From positions 1 to 51,430 of the forward strand of contig WPAE01000047.1 of the NCBI GenBank assembly GCA_009773205.1: a DNA stretch of 51,430 bases, in the 5' to 3' direction. A program made the translations under genes and the position numbers. The stretch's first letter is position 1. Every line of letters begins with the position of its first letter. The notes beneath the pieces were generated by a model. That model was not told the DNA's origin, did not search any database, and saw nothing but the letters and a program-made list of their open reading frames with translations. This DNA is from Ignavibacteria bacterium (GTDB lineage: Bacteria; Bacteroidota; Ignavibacteria; Ignavibacteriales; Melioribacteraceae). This document shows, piece by piece, positions 8,250 through 17,258 of the stretch.

Positions 8250-10715
8250 TTATTTAACTACGATATTATAAATTTTATTGGGGACATAGATTTCTTTAAC
8301 AAGCTGTTTGCCGTCCGTGTATAATTTTACTTTTTCATCTTCAAACACAGCAACTTTTACTTCCGCCTCCGGCAAATTGTAAGGAACTTCAACTTTGGCA
8401 CGCATCTTACCATTTATTTGAACGACTACAAGCGCGTTTTCTTTTGTCAAAGCTAACTGGTCAACCTCAAACCAAACCGGCTGCTCGAACAAAGAGTTTT
8501 CCTTGCCTATCATCTGCCAGCATTCTTCTCCTAAATGTGGCGCTAGCGGCGCTATCATTGATGCAAATCTTTCTAAAGTATAAGATTTAAGTTCGGTGCT
8601 GCATTCATCCAAACCTTTAAGCTCGTTAATCAATTCCATTAAAGCGGCAACCGCAGTGTTAAAACGGAAATGGTCAATCTCAACAGAAACTTTTGCTAAT
8701 GTAGCGTTTATTTTTCTGTAAATATTTTTTTCTATTTCGGCTAATTCTGCAATTTCAAATTTATCTTTTAGTACTGCTTGTTTTGCAATACCAGCATTCG
8801 CTTCAAACATAGAATAAACTCTTTGAACAAAGCGGTCAACGCCTACAATTCCTTTATCGCTCCAATCGCCGCCAAGTTCGTATGGTCCCATAAACATCAA
8901 ATACATTCTGAAAACATCCGCGCCTACATTCACAATAAAATCATCCGGATTAACAATGTTTCCCTTCGACTTAGACATCTTTGCGCCATTGTTTGTAATG
9001 GTCCCTTGATGTATAAGTTTTTTGAAAGGTTCATCGCTGTTAACCAAACCAATATCGCGTAAAACTTTGTGAATAAACCGAGCATAAAGCAAGTGCATTG
9101 TAGCATGCTCGGCGCCGCCAACATACATATCAACCGGAGTCCAAGCATTGCCTAATTTTGTATCAAACATTCCTTCGCTAAAATTTGGATTGAGAAAGCG
9201 TAAGTAATACCAAGATGAATCTACAAACGTATCCATTGTGTCGGCATCGCGTTTTGCCGGAGCACCGCACTTTGGACAGGTTGTGTTTACAAAATTTGTA
9301 TTTCCGGCAAGCGGCGAACCGCCATCTGATTTAAAATTAGCTTCGTATGGAAGCAGTACCGGAAGCTGTTCTTCTGGCACCGGAACTTCTCGGCAATGTT
9401 CGCAATGTATAATTGGAATCGGCGTTCCCCAATATCGCTGACGCGAAATAAGCCAATCGCGCAAACGATAATTTTTTGTTTTTCTTCCTAAGCCTTGAGC
9501 AGCCAAATCTTCCGTAATCTTTTCAATTCCATCATCAGAGTTTATTCCATCATATTTGCCGGAGTTAATCATGGTGCCAACTTCAGTAAACGCTTCTGTT
9601 AAATCTGCCTTTACGTCAGTTCCTTCTTGCAAGATTACTTTGCGGATTGGCAGCTCAAACTTTTTAGCGAAAAGAAAATCGCGTTCATCGTGTGCCGGAA
9701 CAGCCATAACATAACCAGTTCCGTATGTTGCAAGGACATAATCTGCAACCCAAATAGGAACGCGCTCACCATTAACAGGATTAATGGCGTAAGCACCTGT
9801 TGGAACACCGGTTTTTTCTTTTACTGTAGAAGTTCTATCAACCTCGGTTAAAAGTTTTGTCTGCTCAATGTATTTATCAACATCTATTTTAAATTCCGAC
9901 TTGGTAATTTTTTGCACTAATTCTTTTTCTGGCGCAAGTACAACATAAGTAACTCCAAACAAGGTATCGGGACGAGTTGTAAATACAGTTAATTTATCAT
10001 CGTGTCCTTCAATCTTAAATTCAACTTCTGTTCCGTAACTTCTGCCAATCCAGTTAGTCTGCATCAACTTGGTTTTTTCGGGCCAATCAATTTTGTTTAA
10101 GCCGTCAAGAAGTTCATCTGCATATTGAGTAATCTTAAAAAACCACTGAGTTAAATTTTTCTGCTCAACAGTTGTTCCGCATCGTTCGCAGTTGCCATCG
10201 CCAAGAACTTGCTCGCGGGCAAGAACGGTTTGGCATGAAGAACACCAGTTTACCGGTGCATTTTTTCTGTATGCCAATCCGCGTTTATAAAGCTGTAAAA
10301 ACAAATACTGGTTCCATTTATAATATTCCGGAGCGCAAGTCATTAACTCGGCATCCCAATCATACATCGTTCCCATTCTCTTTAGCATTTCACGAATGTC
10401 TGCAATGTTCTTCATTGTGCTCTCTTTTGGATGCACGCCGGTTTTAATTGCGTAATTTTCTGCCGGAAGACCAAAGGCATCATATCCCATCGGTTCAAAA
10501 ACATTATAGCCCTGTAGTTTTTTCAAGCGCGCCCAAGAATCTGTAGGACCATAATTATACCAATGACCGCAATGCAGTTTTGCGCCAGATGGATAAATAA
10601 ACATAACCAAACAGTAGAGATTATTTTCTTTGTCGGTTAAATCGGTTTTATAAACTTTTTTTTCTTCCCAAAACTTCTGCCATTTGGTTTCAATTTCTTG
10701 AAATGGATATTTCAT
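8250..10715 (-). CDS. leuS: Leucine--tRNA ligase
   Basis: The 821-residue class I synthetase charges tRNA-Leu. The HIGH-type motif reads HCGH at 48-51 within YPSGAKLHCGHWYNYGPTD, and KMSKS is at 579-583. A zinc-ribbon-like CSSC...CERC pair lies near 160-180, and a second CPKC/CEHC cysteine set lies near the editing and leucine-specific regions. The CP1 editing domain has the TTRPDTLFG and GTGYVMAVPAHDERD motifs for hydrolysing mischarged tRNA. Length is typical of bacterial LeuS. The gene appears to begin its own transcript, as its start faces a 250-bp spacer shared with the divergent M16 peptidase genes. Confidence 0.97.
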   Translation of the reverse strand: MKYPFQEIETKWQKFWEEKKVYKTDLTDKENNLYCLVMFIYPSGAKLHCGHWYNYGPTDSWARLKKLQGYNVFEPMGYDAFGLPAENYAIKTGVHPKESTMKNIADIREMLKRMGTMYDWDAELMTCAPEYYKWNQYLFLQLYKRGLAYRKNAPVNWCSSCQTVLAREQVLGDGNCERCGTTVEQKNLTQWFFKITQYADELLDGLNKIDWPEKTKLMQTNWIGRSYGTEVEFKIEGHDDKLTVFTTRPDTLFGVTYVVLAPEKELVQKITKSEFKIDVDKYIEQTKLLTEVDRTSTVKEKTGVPTGAYAINPVNGERVPIWVADYVLATYGTGYVMAVPAHDERDFLFAKKFELPIRKVILQEGTDVKADLTEAFTEVGTMINSGKYDGINSDDGIEKITEDLAAQGLGRKTKNYRLRDWLISRQRYWGTPIPIIHCEHCREVPVPEEQLPVLLPYEANFKSDGGSPLAGNTNFVNTTCPKCGAPAKRDADTMDTFVDSSWYYLRFLNPNFSEGMFDTKLGNAWTPVDMYVGGAEHATMHLLYARFIHKVLRDIGLVNSDEPFKKLIHQGTITNNGAKMSKSKGNIVNPDDFIVNVGADVFRMYLMFMGPYELGGDWSDKGIVGVDRFVQRVYSMFEANAGIAKQAVLKDKFEIAELAEIEKNIYRKINATLAKVSVEIDHFRFNTAVAALMELINELKGLDECSTELKSYTLERFASMIAPLAPHLGEECWQMIGKENSLFEQPVWFEVDQLALTKENALVVVQINGKMRAKVEVPYNLPEAEVKVAVFEDEKVKLYTDGKQLVKEIYVPNKIYNIVVK

Positions 10716-10964
10716 TGTTTTCTTAGTTAGTTATAAATTGAGGCGAAAATTACGAAAAATTGGCTTGGCTTAAAAAGTTTATAATGTGCTCTATGCTGGT
10801 GAAATGAAGAATGCTAATGAGTTTTACAGCAGCCGGTTGCCCCAGCAAACTTTAGTATTATTCAAACGTCAAATAATTCGCAAATGAAAGAGAAATTCCT
10901 AATATTTTCAAATCAAAAAACCGCAAAAAATGGCTGTTCAAATCAATTCTAAAAGGAGTAATTA

Positions 10965-11087
10965 ATGAAACGCAAACTCATTTTGTTTTTAGCGCTTCTT
11001 AGTTTTGTAAGCGTTTCTGCTCAGAGTAAAAAAATAGCTTTCGAGCAGTATAAGCTGGATAAAATGTTTCAGTGCTTTATCACGTAG
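10965..11087 (+). pseudogene. 5' fragment (signal peptide) of disrupted M16 peptidase
   Basis: A strong ribosome site (AAAGGAG) precedes an ATG that opens a 40-codon frame, MKRKLILFLALLSFVSVSAQ followed by SKKIAFEQYKLDK. This is a clear signal peptide plus the first beta strand of an M16 peptidase (families usually continue with a strand such as LDNGLxVIL). The frame then runs out at TAG (11085-11087), while the rest of the peptidase resumes in another frame at about 11063 (NVSVLYHVGSKNE). Roughly 15-18 codons expected between the two parts are missing, so a deletion not divisible by three is likely, in the genome or in the assembly. Confidence 0.7.
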
Positions 11088-12244
11088 GCAGTAAAAACGA
11101 AAATCCCGAACGTACCGGATTTGCACATTTCTTCGAGCATCTTATGTTTGAAGGCTCGCCAAACATTAAACGCGGTGAGTATTTCAAAATTATTGAAGCT
11201 GCCGGCGGACAGTTAAACGCCAACACTTCTTTCGATCGAACTTTCTATTACGAAACTCTTCCATCTAACCAGCTTGAGCTTGGTCTGTATATGGAATCTG
11301 AAAGAATGCTTCAGTTAAAAATTGACAGCATTGGTGTAGAGACTCAAAGGAAAGTTGTTAAAGAAGAACGTAAACAAAGTTTGGAAAATAGACCTTACGG
11401 AACGTTGGGAGAAAAAATTTTCAGCAGCGCATATAAAGTTCATCCATACAGATGGATGCCTATCGGTTCGGCGCAGTACATTGATCAAGCAAAGTTAGAA
11501 GAGTTTATAGAATTTTATAAAATGTATTACGTGCCAAACAATGCAACTTTAACAATTGCCGGCGATATTGATATTGTAAAAACAAAGGAACTCGTTAAAA
11601 AATATTTTGCAGAAATTCCTAAAGGCACAAAAGAAATTGTAAGACCTAAAGAAGTTGAGCCTGTTAAAACTGCCGAAGTAAGAGATGTTGTGTATGATAA
11701 AGTGCAGCTTCCATTAGTTGCTCAAGCTTACCATATGCCTGCTCAAGGCACACCGGATTTTTATGCACTAAGTATGCTAACAACTCTGCTTTCCGGCGGA
11801 GAAAGCTCCCGCTTTACAAAAGAAATTAAAGACAAGCAGCAGAAAGCCCTTCAAGTTGGAGCTATACCTTTTTCTTTGGAAGACCCCGGCTTGTTTTTAG
11901 CATTTGGTCTTTGCAATGTTGGAGGTAAAGCCGAAGATCTTGAAGCTGCTATGGATGTAGAAATTGAAAAAGTTAAAAAAGATTTAGTCGGCGAGAATGA
12001 ATTTCAAAAGTTGAAAAACCAAGTTGAGAGTGATTTTGTTACAAGAAATTCTACCGTAGCCGGAATTGGAGAAAGCTTAGCAAACTATTCTGTTTACTTT
12101 GGCGATGCGAATCTTATTAATACAGAGCTTCAGCGCTATATGAAAGTAACCCGAGATGATTTAAAGAGAGTTGCAAACAAATATTTAACAAAAGAAAACA
12201 GAGTAGTTCTTTACTATCTACCTAAATCAATGGAAAAGAATTAA
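11072..12244 (+). CDS. M16 zinc peptidase (catalytic-type), N-terminus disrupted
   Basis: The open frame of 390 residues, here from a GTG codon, covers nearly all of an M16 (pitrilysin-like) peptidase. The inverted zinc motif HxxEH is present as HFFEH in GFAHFFEHLMFEG, and the downstream acidic ligand region is ERKQSLENRPYG. The second M16 domain half follows (LPLVAQAYHMPAQGTPDFYAL). The family cleaves peptides as homo- or heterodimers; secreted FCB versions are usually periplasmic. The signal peptide and first strand lie upstream in another frame, so as drawn the protein would not be exported. No ribosome site supports the GTG. The next gene encodes the usual non-catalytic partner. Either this is a pseudogene or the deletion is an assembly error. 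Confidence 0.75.
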   Translation: MLYHVGSKNENPERTGFAHFFEHLMFEGSPNIKRGEYFKIIEAAGGQLNANTSFDRTFYYETLPSNQLELGLYMESERMLQLKIDSIGVETQRKVVKEERKQSLENRPYGTLGEKIFSSAYKVHPYRWMPIGSAQYIDQAKLEEFIEFYKMYYVPNNATLTIAGDIDIVKTKELVKKYFAEIPKGTKEIVRPKEVEPVKTAEVRDVVYDKVQLPLVAQAYHMPAQGTPDFYALSMLTTLLSGGESSRFTKEIKDKQQKALQVGAIPFSLEDPGLFLAFGLCNVGGKAEDLEAAMDVEIEKVKKDLVGENEFQKLKNQVESDFVTRNSTVAGIGESLANYSVYFGDANLINTELQRYMKVTRDDLKRVANKYLTKENRVVLYYLPKSMEKN

Positions 12245-12303
12245 GTGATGGTTGTTGTTTATAACATCATAAAAAAATTTAGAAAATATAATGGAGTAAA
12301 AAA

Positions 12304-14367
12304 ATGAAACGTCTTGTAATTTTCTTTCTCTTACTGAGCGTTACTGCAAACTTGGCTCAGATAGATAGAAGCAAACTGCCAGCTCCCGGACCTGCGCCAG
12401 AAGTAAAAATAGGTAATGCAGAAACTTTTGTATTGGCAAACGGATTAAAGGTTTTTGTAGTTACTAACCACAAACTACCTCAAGTTACTTTTAGCTTGAT
12501 GCTTGACAGAGACGCAGTTTATGAAGGGAAAAATGCCGGTTATGTAACTGCCGCAGGACAGCTTTTGCGCACGGGTACAAAAACACGCAGCAAAGACAAG
12601 CTTGATGAAGAAGTAGATTTTCTTGGTGCAAATCTTAATGCTTCTTCTACAAGTGTGTTTGCTTCCGGACTTTCCAAGTACACAGAAAAGTTAATAGATT
12701 TAATGGCGGATGTTGTTCTCAATCCAGAGTTTAAACAGGAAGAGCTTGATAAAATCAACAAGCAAACTCTTTCTGGTCTAGCTTTTTCAAAAGATGACCC
12801 AGATGCAATTGCAAACAGAGTTAAGGGCGCGCTTATTTATGGCAAAGAACATCCTTATGGCGAGTTTGAAACCGAAGAAAGTATAAAATCTATTACGCTG
12901 GATCAGTGTAAACAATACCACGAAACTTACTTTAGACCAAACATTGCATATTTGGCAATTGTAGGAGACATTAAACTTGCCAAAGCAAAATCTTTAGCAG
13001 AAAAATATTTTGGCAAATGGATGAGGAAAGATGTTCCGAAGAATAGTTTTGCAAATCCTAAAGCGCCAATAGTAAACAAAATTTCTGTGGTTGATAAAGC
13101 CGGTGCAGTACAATCCGTAATTAATATTTGTTATCCGGTTGATCTTCCGGTTGGAAGCGATGACGCTATGAAAGTGAAAATTGCAAACATGATTTTAGGC
13201 GGAAGCGCAACCGGCAGATTGTTTGTGAATTTACGCGAAGACAAAGCTTATACTTACGGCGCTTATTCAAGCATTAACCCAGATAAACTTGTTGGCAGCT
13301 TTTCTGCTTCAACTAAAGTTAGAACAAGCGTTACGGACAGCGCCATCACCGAAATTCTAAACGAAATGAAGAAAATCAGAAACGAAAAAGTTTCTGAAAA
13401 AGAATTAGAAACCGCCAAAGCTTTACTTTCCGGTGATTTTATCCGCAGCTTAGAAAGGCCGGCAACTCTTGCAAACTTTGCAATTAACACGGCTATCTAT
13501 AATCTGCCTAAAGATTACTACAAAAACTATCTTAAAAACTTAAGCGCAATTAACGTTGATGACATTCAATCAATTGCCAAAAAATATATTAAACCAAACA
13601 ATGCAAACATTCTGGTTGTTGGCTCGGCAGATGACATTGTAAAAAATTTAAAAGTATTTAGCCCAAGCAGCAAAGTTGATTACCGAGATATTTATGGCGA
13701 AGTTTTTGATCCTAACGTTAAAAAAGCTCCTGAAGGATTAACAGCAGAACAAGTTGTTGCTAAGTACGTAGATGCAATTGGTGGAAGAACTAATCTCGAA
13801 AAAATTCAAGATGAAACTTTGAAAATGATCGGCTCGATGCAGGGAATGAATATTAATATTACTATCACACGCAAAGCGCCAAACAAAATGTATCAATTGG
13901 TTGATTTTGGCGTTGGACAGCAAAAAACTCTTTTTGATGGTGAAAAAGCAAAGATAAACGCAATGGGACAAGAACAAGAAGTTACAGGCGCGCAGCTTGA
14001 AGAAATGAAAGTTGAATCCACATTAAATTCTTATCTCTATTATGATAATCTTGGCGTTAAACTTGAGTTAGGCGGAATGGAAGCGCTAAACGGAAAAAAT
14101 TCTTACAAAGTAAATCTTGTTTTTCCTTCAGGCAAAAAATCTGTGCAATACTACGACGTTAAAAGCGGTCTGCTTGTAAAAACATCTTCTTCTGTAGAAT
14201 CGCCGCAAGGTGCGATGAATATTTCTGTTGAATATGCTGATTATAAGGATGTAAACGGAGTAAAAGTAGCTCACAAAGTTATTCAAGGAACGCCAATGGG
14301 TTCTATAGAATTAACAGTTACCTCTGTTGAGCGCAACACAAATCCAAGTAACGATTTGTTCAAATAG
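12304..14367 (+). CDS. M16 family non-catalytic partner with C-terminal LolA-like domain
   Basis: The 687-residue exported protein has signal peptide MKRLVIFFLLLSVTANLAQ, then an M16 peptidase fold (about 40-460). At the position of the zinc motif it reads YVTAAGQLL, so HxxEH is absent. The second half has RLFVNLREDKAYTYGAYSS, the substrate-binding R/Y region typical of inactive M16 partners. From about residue 475 (LTAEQVVAKYVDAIGG) a further domain of about 200 residues resembles outer-membrane lipoprotein carrier-like (LolA/LolB fold) domains. It lies 59 bp after the catalytic-type M16 gene, so the two likely formed a heterodimeric periplasmic peptidase. A GGAG ribosome site precedes the ATG. 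Confidence 0.88.
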   Translation: MKRLVIFFLLLSVTANLAQIDRSKLPAPGPAPEVKIGNAETFVLANGLKVFVVTNHKLPQVTFSLMLDRDAVYEGKNAGYVTAAGQLLRTGTKTRSKDKLDEEVDFLGANLNASSTSVFASGLSKYTEKLIDLMADVVLNPEFKQEELDKINKQTLSGLAFSKDDPDAIANRVKGALIYGKEHPYGEFETEESIKSITLDQCKQYHETYFRPNIAYLAIVGDIKLAKAKSLAEKYFGKWMRKDVPKNSFANPKAPIVNKISVVDKAGAVQSVINICYPVDLPVGSDDAMKVKIANMILGGSATGRLFVNLREDKAYTYGAYSSINPDKLVGSFSASTKVRTSVTDSAITEILNEMKKIRNEKVSEKELETAKALLSGDFIRSLERPATLANFAINTAIYNLPKDYYKNYLKNLSAINVDDIQSIAKKYIKPNNANILVVGSADDIVKNLKVFSPSSKVDYRDIYGEVFDPNVKKAPEGLTAEQVVAKYVDAIGGRTNLEKIQDETLKMIGSMQGMNINITITRKAPNKMYQLVDFGVGQQKTLFDGEKAKINAMGQEQEVTGAQLEEMKVESTLNSYLYYDNLGVKLELGGMEALNGKNSYKVNLVFPSGKKSVQYYDVKSGLLVKTSSSVESPQGAMNISVEYADYKDVNGVKVAHKVIQGTPMGSIELTVTSVERNTNPSNDLFK

Positions 14368-14410
14368 AAAATCAGTTTTTAATTATGTTCTAAGCCATCT
14401 TACGTGGCAT

Positions 14411-14497
14411 GTCATTCTGAATCCGCTTTAGCGGATGAAGAATCTCAAAATCGAGCAAAAAAATAGTTTTTAGATTCTTCGCTCTGCTCAGAATGAC
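14411..14497. repeat. REP-like inverted repeat (GTCATTCTGA ends)
   Basis: The ends GTCATTCTGA (14411-14420) and TCAGAATGAC (14488-14497) are perfect complements, with nested complementary GAAGAATCT and AGATTCTTC. Similar GTCAT...ATGAC or GTCAT...TGAC elements appear at 29928-29983 and 34311-34402. It sits 44 bp after the M16 partner stop, upstream of a separate terminator. It is probably a dispersed palindromic element of the REP/MITE kind. Confidence 0.7.
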
Positions 14498-14534
14498 AAT
14501 AATGTACATTTTTGCTTAAGACGATCTCTTAGCT

Positions 14535-14566
14535 AAGCCGCATCAAAGTGCGGCTTTTTATTTTTC
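14535..14566 (+). terminator. Rho-independent terminator after the M16 gene pair
   Basis: An 8-bp perfect stem, AAGCCGCA (14535-14542) with TGCGGCTT (14549-14556), encloses a six-base loop and is followed by a T-rich tract to 14566. It lies 168 bp after the M16 partner stop and before the porin gene, so it closes the M16 transcript. Confidence 0.85.
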
Positions 14567-14655
14567 GTCAGATTTTCAAGCTCGGTTTTGCACTTTACTA
14601 TTTATTTTCTTGTTCGATTATTAAGAACAAAGAATGCAAATACATTTAACTAAAA

Positions 14656-15972
14656 ATGAAAAATAACTGCAAAAAAACATATCCAATTTCACTAATGTTT
14701 GTTCTGATATTGTTTTTGTATGCCGCTTCGTTAAATGGGCAGAGTTTGGTTTTTGAAAACTCCGTTCCAGATAAAAATGATACTGAGAATGAAAAAATAG
14801 AGTTTAACTCTTTAACAGGTGATTGGTGGGGAACGCGTACTTCTTTGTACAAAAGCGGGTATCAGTTTTCCTTCTCAATGAAAAACGATTTCTTTTCATC
14901 TCACTCAGCAAAGTCAAGGGGCTTCGATTATCTAAATATGTTTACGCTTAACTCCTCGTTAGATTTGAATGAATTATTTTGTTGGAACAACGCAGACTTT
15001 TTTGCAGAAGTTATCGGACTTCACGGCACGGCACCGGAAGACAAAATTGGTCCGCTTCAAGGCATTAGCAACATTACTTCTCCTCATCAATGGCGGCTTT
15101 ATCAACTTTGGATTGAGAAAAAGTTTGCAGGAAATTCAATTTCTGTATTAGCCGGATTGTTCGATCTCAACAGCGAATTTGATGTTCGTTCAACAACAGA
15201 TTTGTTTATTAACCCGGCGTTTGGAATAGGACCAGATTTTTCAGGCAGCGGCTTAAATGGACCATCAATCTTTCCTTCAACATCAATGGCGGTAAGAGTT
15301 AATTACTGTGTAAATGAAAATGTTTCTTTTAAGATTGGCATCTTTGATGCAGTTCCAGAAAATTATAACCAAGAATACTTAAAAGATATTTTTAATCTTG
15401 GCAGAGATGGCGTTCTGCTCATCGGACAAGCCGATTACACTAAAAGCACAGAAGAAGTACGCGAAGGCTTTGAAAAGTATTCAATTGGTGGTTGGTACTA
15501 TCCGCAATCCTTCGATGATTTAGCCGAAGTAGATCAATATGGAAATCCAATTACGCATTTTGGAAACAGCGGTGTATATTTTAACGCAGAAAAATTTGTA
15601 TTGTCAAAACATGGCTCACCGCAACTTGGTTTATCTTTTTTTGGACGGATAGGCTTTGCAAACAAAAACATAAACGCAGTTCAAACATTTTGGGCTTTTG
15701 GCTTTAATTTTAGCGGAGCTTTATCAAGCAGCCCTGAAGAAATACTTGGTTTTGCAATCGCAAACGCACGTTTAAGCAGCAAATTCATTACTGCAAATTC
15801 ATTAATCTATTCTAATGCAAAATTTAACGAAACAATTTTTGAATTGACATATAGTTTTAACTTGCTTAATTGGTTGTGCATTCAGCCTGATTTACAGTAC
15901 GTAATAAATCCTGCTGAGGGTACAAGCCGCCGCGCATTTATTGCCGGGGTTCGAATTATTGCAGAATTTTAA
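14656..15972 (+). CDS. OprB-like carbohydrate-selective porin
   Basis: The 438-residue outer-membrane beta-barrel has a hydrophobic N-terminus ending around SLNGQ that serves as signal peptide. LTGDWWGTRTSLYKSGYQFS near residue 50 is the opening OprB motif (DWxGxRxxLxxxG). The barrel has alternating strands, and the C-terminal stretch has QPDLQYVINPAEGTSRRAFIAGVRI ending in phenylalanine, the usual outer-membrane insertion signal. OprB family members pass sugars across the outer membrane, but homologues in FCB bacteria are not proven to be sugar specific. It is monocistronic, preceded by a terminator and followed by a convergent gene. Its stop codon TAA overlaps the first bases of a 128-bp repeat element. 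Confidence 0.88.
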   Translation: MKNNCKKTYPISLMFVLILFLYAASLNGQSLVFENSVPDKNDTENEKIEFNSLTGDWWGTRTSLYKSGYQFSFSMKNDFFSSHSAKSRGFDYLNMFTLNSSLDLNELFCWNNADFFAEVIGLHGTAPEDKIGPLQGISNITSPHQWRLYQLWIEKKFAGNSISVLAGLFDLNSEFDVRSTTDLFINPAFGIGPDFSGSGLNGPSIFPSTSMAVRVNYCVNENVSFKIGIFDAVPENYNQEYLKDIFNLGRDGVLLIGQADYTKSTEEVREGFEKYSIGGWYYPQSFDDLAEVDQYGNPITHFGNSGVYFNAEKFVLSKHGSPQLGLSFFGRIGFANKNINAVQTFWAFGFNFSGALSSSPEEILGFAIANARLSSKFITANSLIYSNAKFNETIFELTYSFNLLNWLCIQPDLQYVINPAEGTSRRAFIAGVRIIAEF

Positions 15973-16064
15973 TCCGCCAGAGGCGGACGAGGGTCAAATT
16001 CCCCGCCTCTTGAGGCGAATAAATAAAATTTGTTTTCAGAAACCTCGCTGCCCCGCCTGCCAAA
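15971..16064 (+). repeat. Family A interspersed repeat, copy 1 (truncated)
   Basis: This is the first 94 bases of a 128-bp element found in full at 30172-30299, 34476-34603 and 44026-44153, all on the same strand. It begins AATCCGCCAGAGGCGGAC and breaks off after CCCGCCTGCCAAA, lacking the long hairpin's right arm. The porin stop codon (15970-15972) overlaps its left end. It lies between convergent genes. Confidence 0.9.
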
Positions 16065-16122
16065 ATTAGAACTCCAACACATCAAAAGACTTTTCCTGCT
16101 AACATATGAGCTGGTAACTACA

Positions 16123-17028
16123 TTATTTCTTTACTAATTCATCATAAGCTTTTTCAAGGTTCATTTTACGTGCGCCTTGCCAGCGTTCTTTTAGATTAGC
16201 AAAGCCGGGTATTTCTGCCGCCGCAATTTCTTCTTTCGATTTTCCTTTTTGAATTTCGGATTCAACATGCTCTGCAAGAGCGCCAAGATAGCTTCGCATA
16301 TTAACAATATCTGCAATGCTTCCGGTTAATAGACTTTCACTAATTGCATGTCCGAAAATGAAAAGAGTATCCTTCGAGTAATGATTAATAATCTTTCCGA
16401 GAGTTTCGTACCAAAGTTTGATGGAACCGCCGCCGTTAGAATCTATAAAAGGAAAAGTTTGGTTGAAAACTAAATCGCCAACATGAGCAATGTCTGCGTC
16501 TTCAAAATGAATTACCGAATCTCCGCTTGTGTGCGCTGGGCCAAAATATTTTGCAGTAACTTTTTCATTTCCTATTTGAGCGCCCCAGGTTTCTTTAAAA
16601 GTTAAGGTGGCATAAGCTTGTGGTTTTGCCGGATCTTTTTTATCATTTTTTTCTTGAAGCATTTTACAGTTTTCGTGCGCTACTATTTTTCCGGCGTAAT
16701 CTTTCAAGAAAATATTTCCGGAAGTATGATCTCCGTGATGATGCGTGTTGAAAAGAACATCAATCTTGTGAGATGTTTTTTGCTGTAAAGCCGCAATTAA
16801 ATTTTTTGCTGTTTCTGGATATTGAGCATCAATTACAACAACGCCATCGTTTGTTGCGTGCCAGCCAATTGTACCGCCGCGCTCAGTAAAAATTCCGATG
16901 TTGTTTCTTAATTCCTTAAATATGTAAGTCTGCGTCTGAAGATTTGAAAACATCTTATTTGAGCCAAAGAATAATCCGCCGCTTAACAGCGCACCCGTTT
17001 TCAAAAAATCTTTTCGTGTTACTTTCAT
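16123..17028 (-). CDS. Exported metallo-beta-lactamase-fold hydrolase
   Basis: The 301-residue protein starts MKVTRKDFLKTGALLSGGLF, a Tat-like export signal with R-K in place of twin arginine. The metallo-beta-lactamase metal motif HxHxDH is THHHGDH at 95-101, with further ligands in GPAHTSGDS and a late FGHA, suggesting a binuclear zinc (or iron) site. The family covers beta-lactamases, glyoxalase II-like enzymes and quinoprotein-linked hydrolases; nothing here fixes the substrate. It is monocistronic and convergent with the porin. Periplasmic location is inferred from the signal. Confidence 0.85.
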   Translation of the reverse strand: MKVTRKDFLKTGALLSGGLFFGSNKMFSNLQTQTYIFKELRNNIGIFTERGGTIGWHATNDGVVVIDAQYPETAKNLIAALQQKTSHKIDVLFNTHHHGDHTSGNIFLKDYAGKIVAHENCKMLQEKNDKKDPAKPQAYATLTFKETWGAQIGNEKVTAKYFGPAHTSGDSVIHFEDADIAHVGDLVFNQTFPFIDSNGGGSIKLWYETLGKIINHYSKDTLFIFGHAISESLLTGSIADIVNMRSYLGALAEHVESEIQKGKSKEEIAAAEIPGFANLKERWQGARKMNLEKAYDELVKK

Positions 17029-17258
17029 ACAAATTCCTACTTAGTTTTGTACTGTCGTTATTCTTTTTTCTAATTTTAGATATAACAGATTTCTAAAGCA
17101 ACAAGTTCTTTTCAAAAAGTGCTAAAAATTACTACATCGTATTTATCTTTGCTTTTGATTGCATGAGTAAACAGGTTACAACAAACTTTGTGGTTGCGGT
17201 TCAGTTACAGTTTAGAATTTTCCGTATATATTGCTTTGTTAAGAGGAGAAAAAGCTAA

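Noticed and set aside
12304-14367. Missing HxxEH in the second M16 protein as a sign of gene decay
   Set aside because: Paired M16 proteins commonly have one non-catalytic partner, and the frame is intact with the partner's substrate-binding motif.
15988-16006. T-arm-like GGGTCAAATTCCC inside the family A repeat, as a tRNA
   Set aside because: No acceptor, D or anticodon arms can be drawn around it; it is a chance resemblance in all copies.
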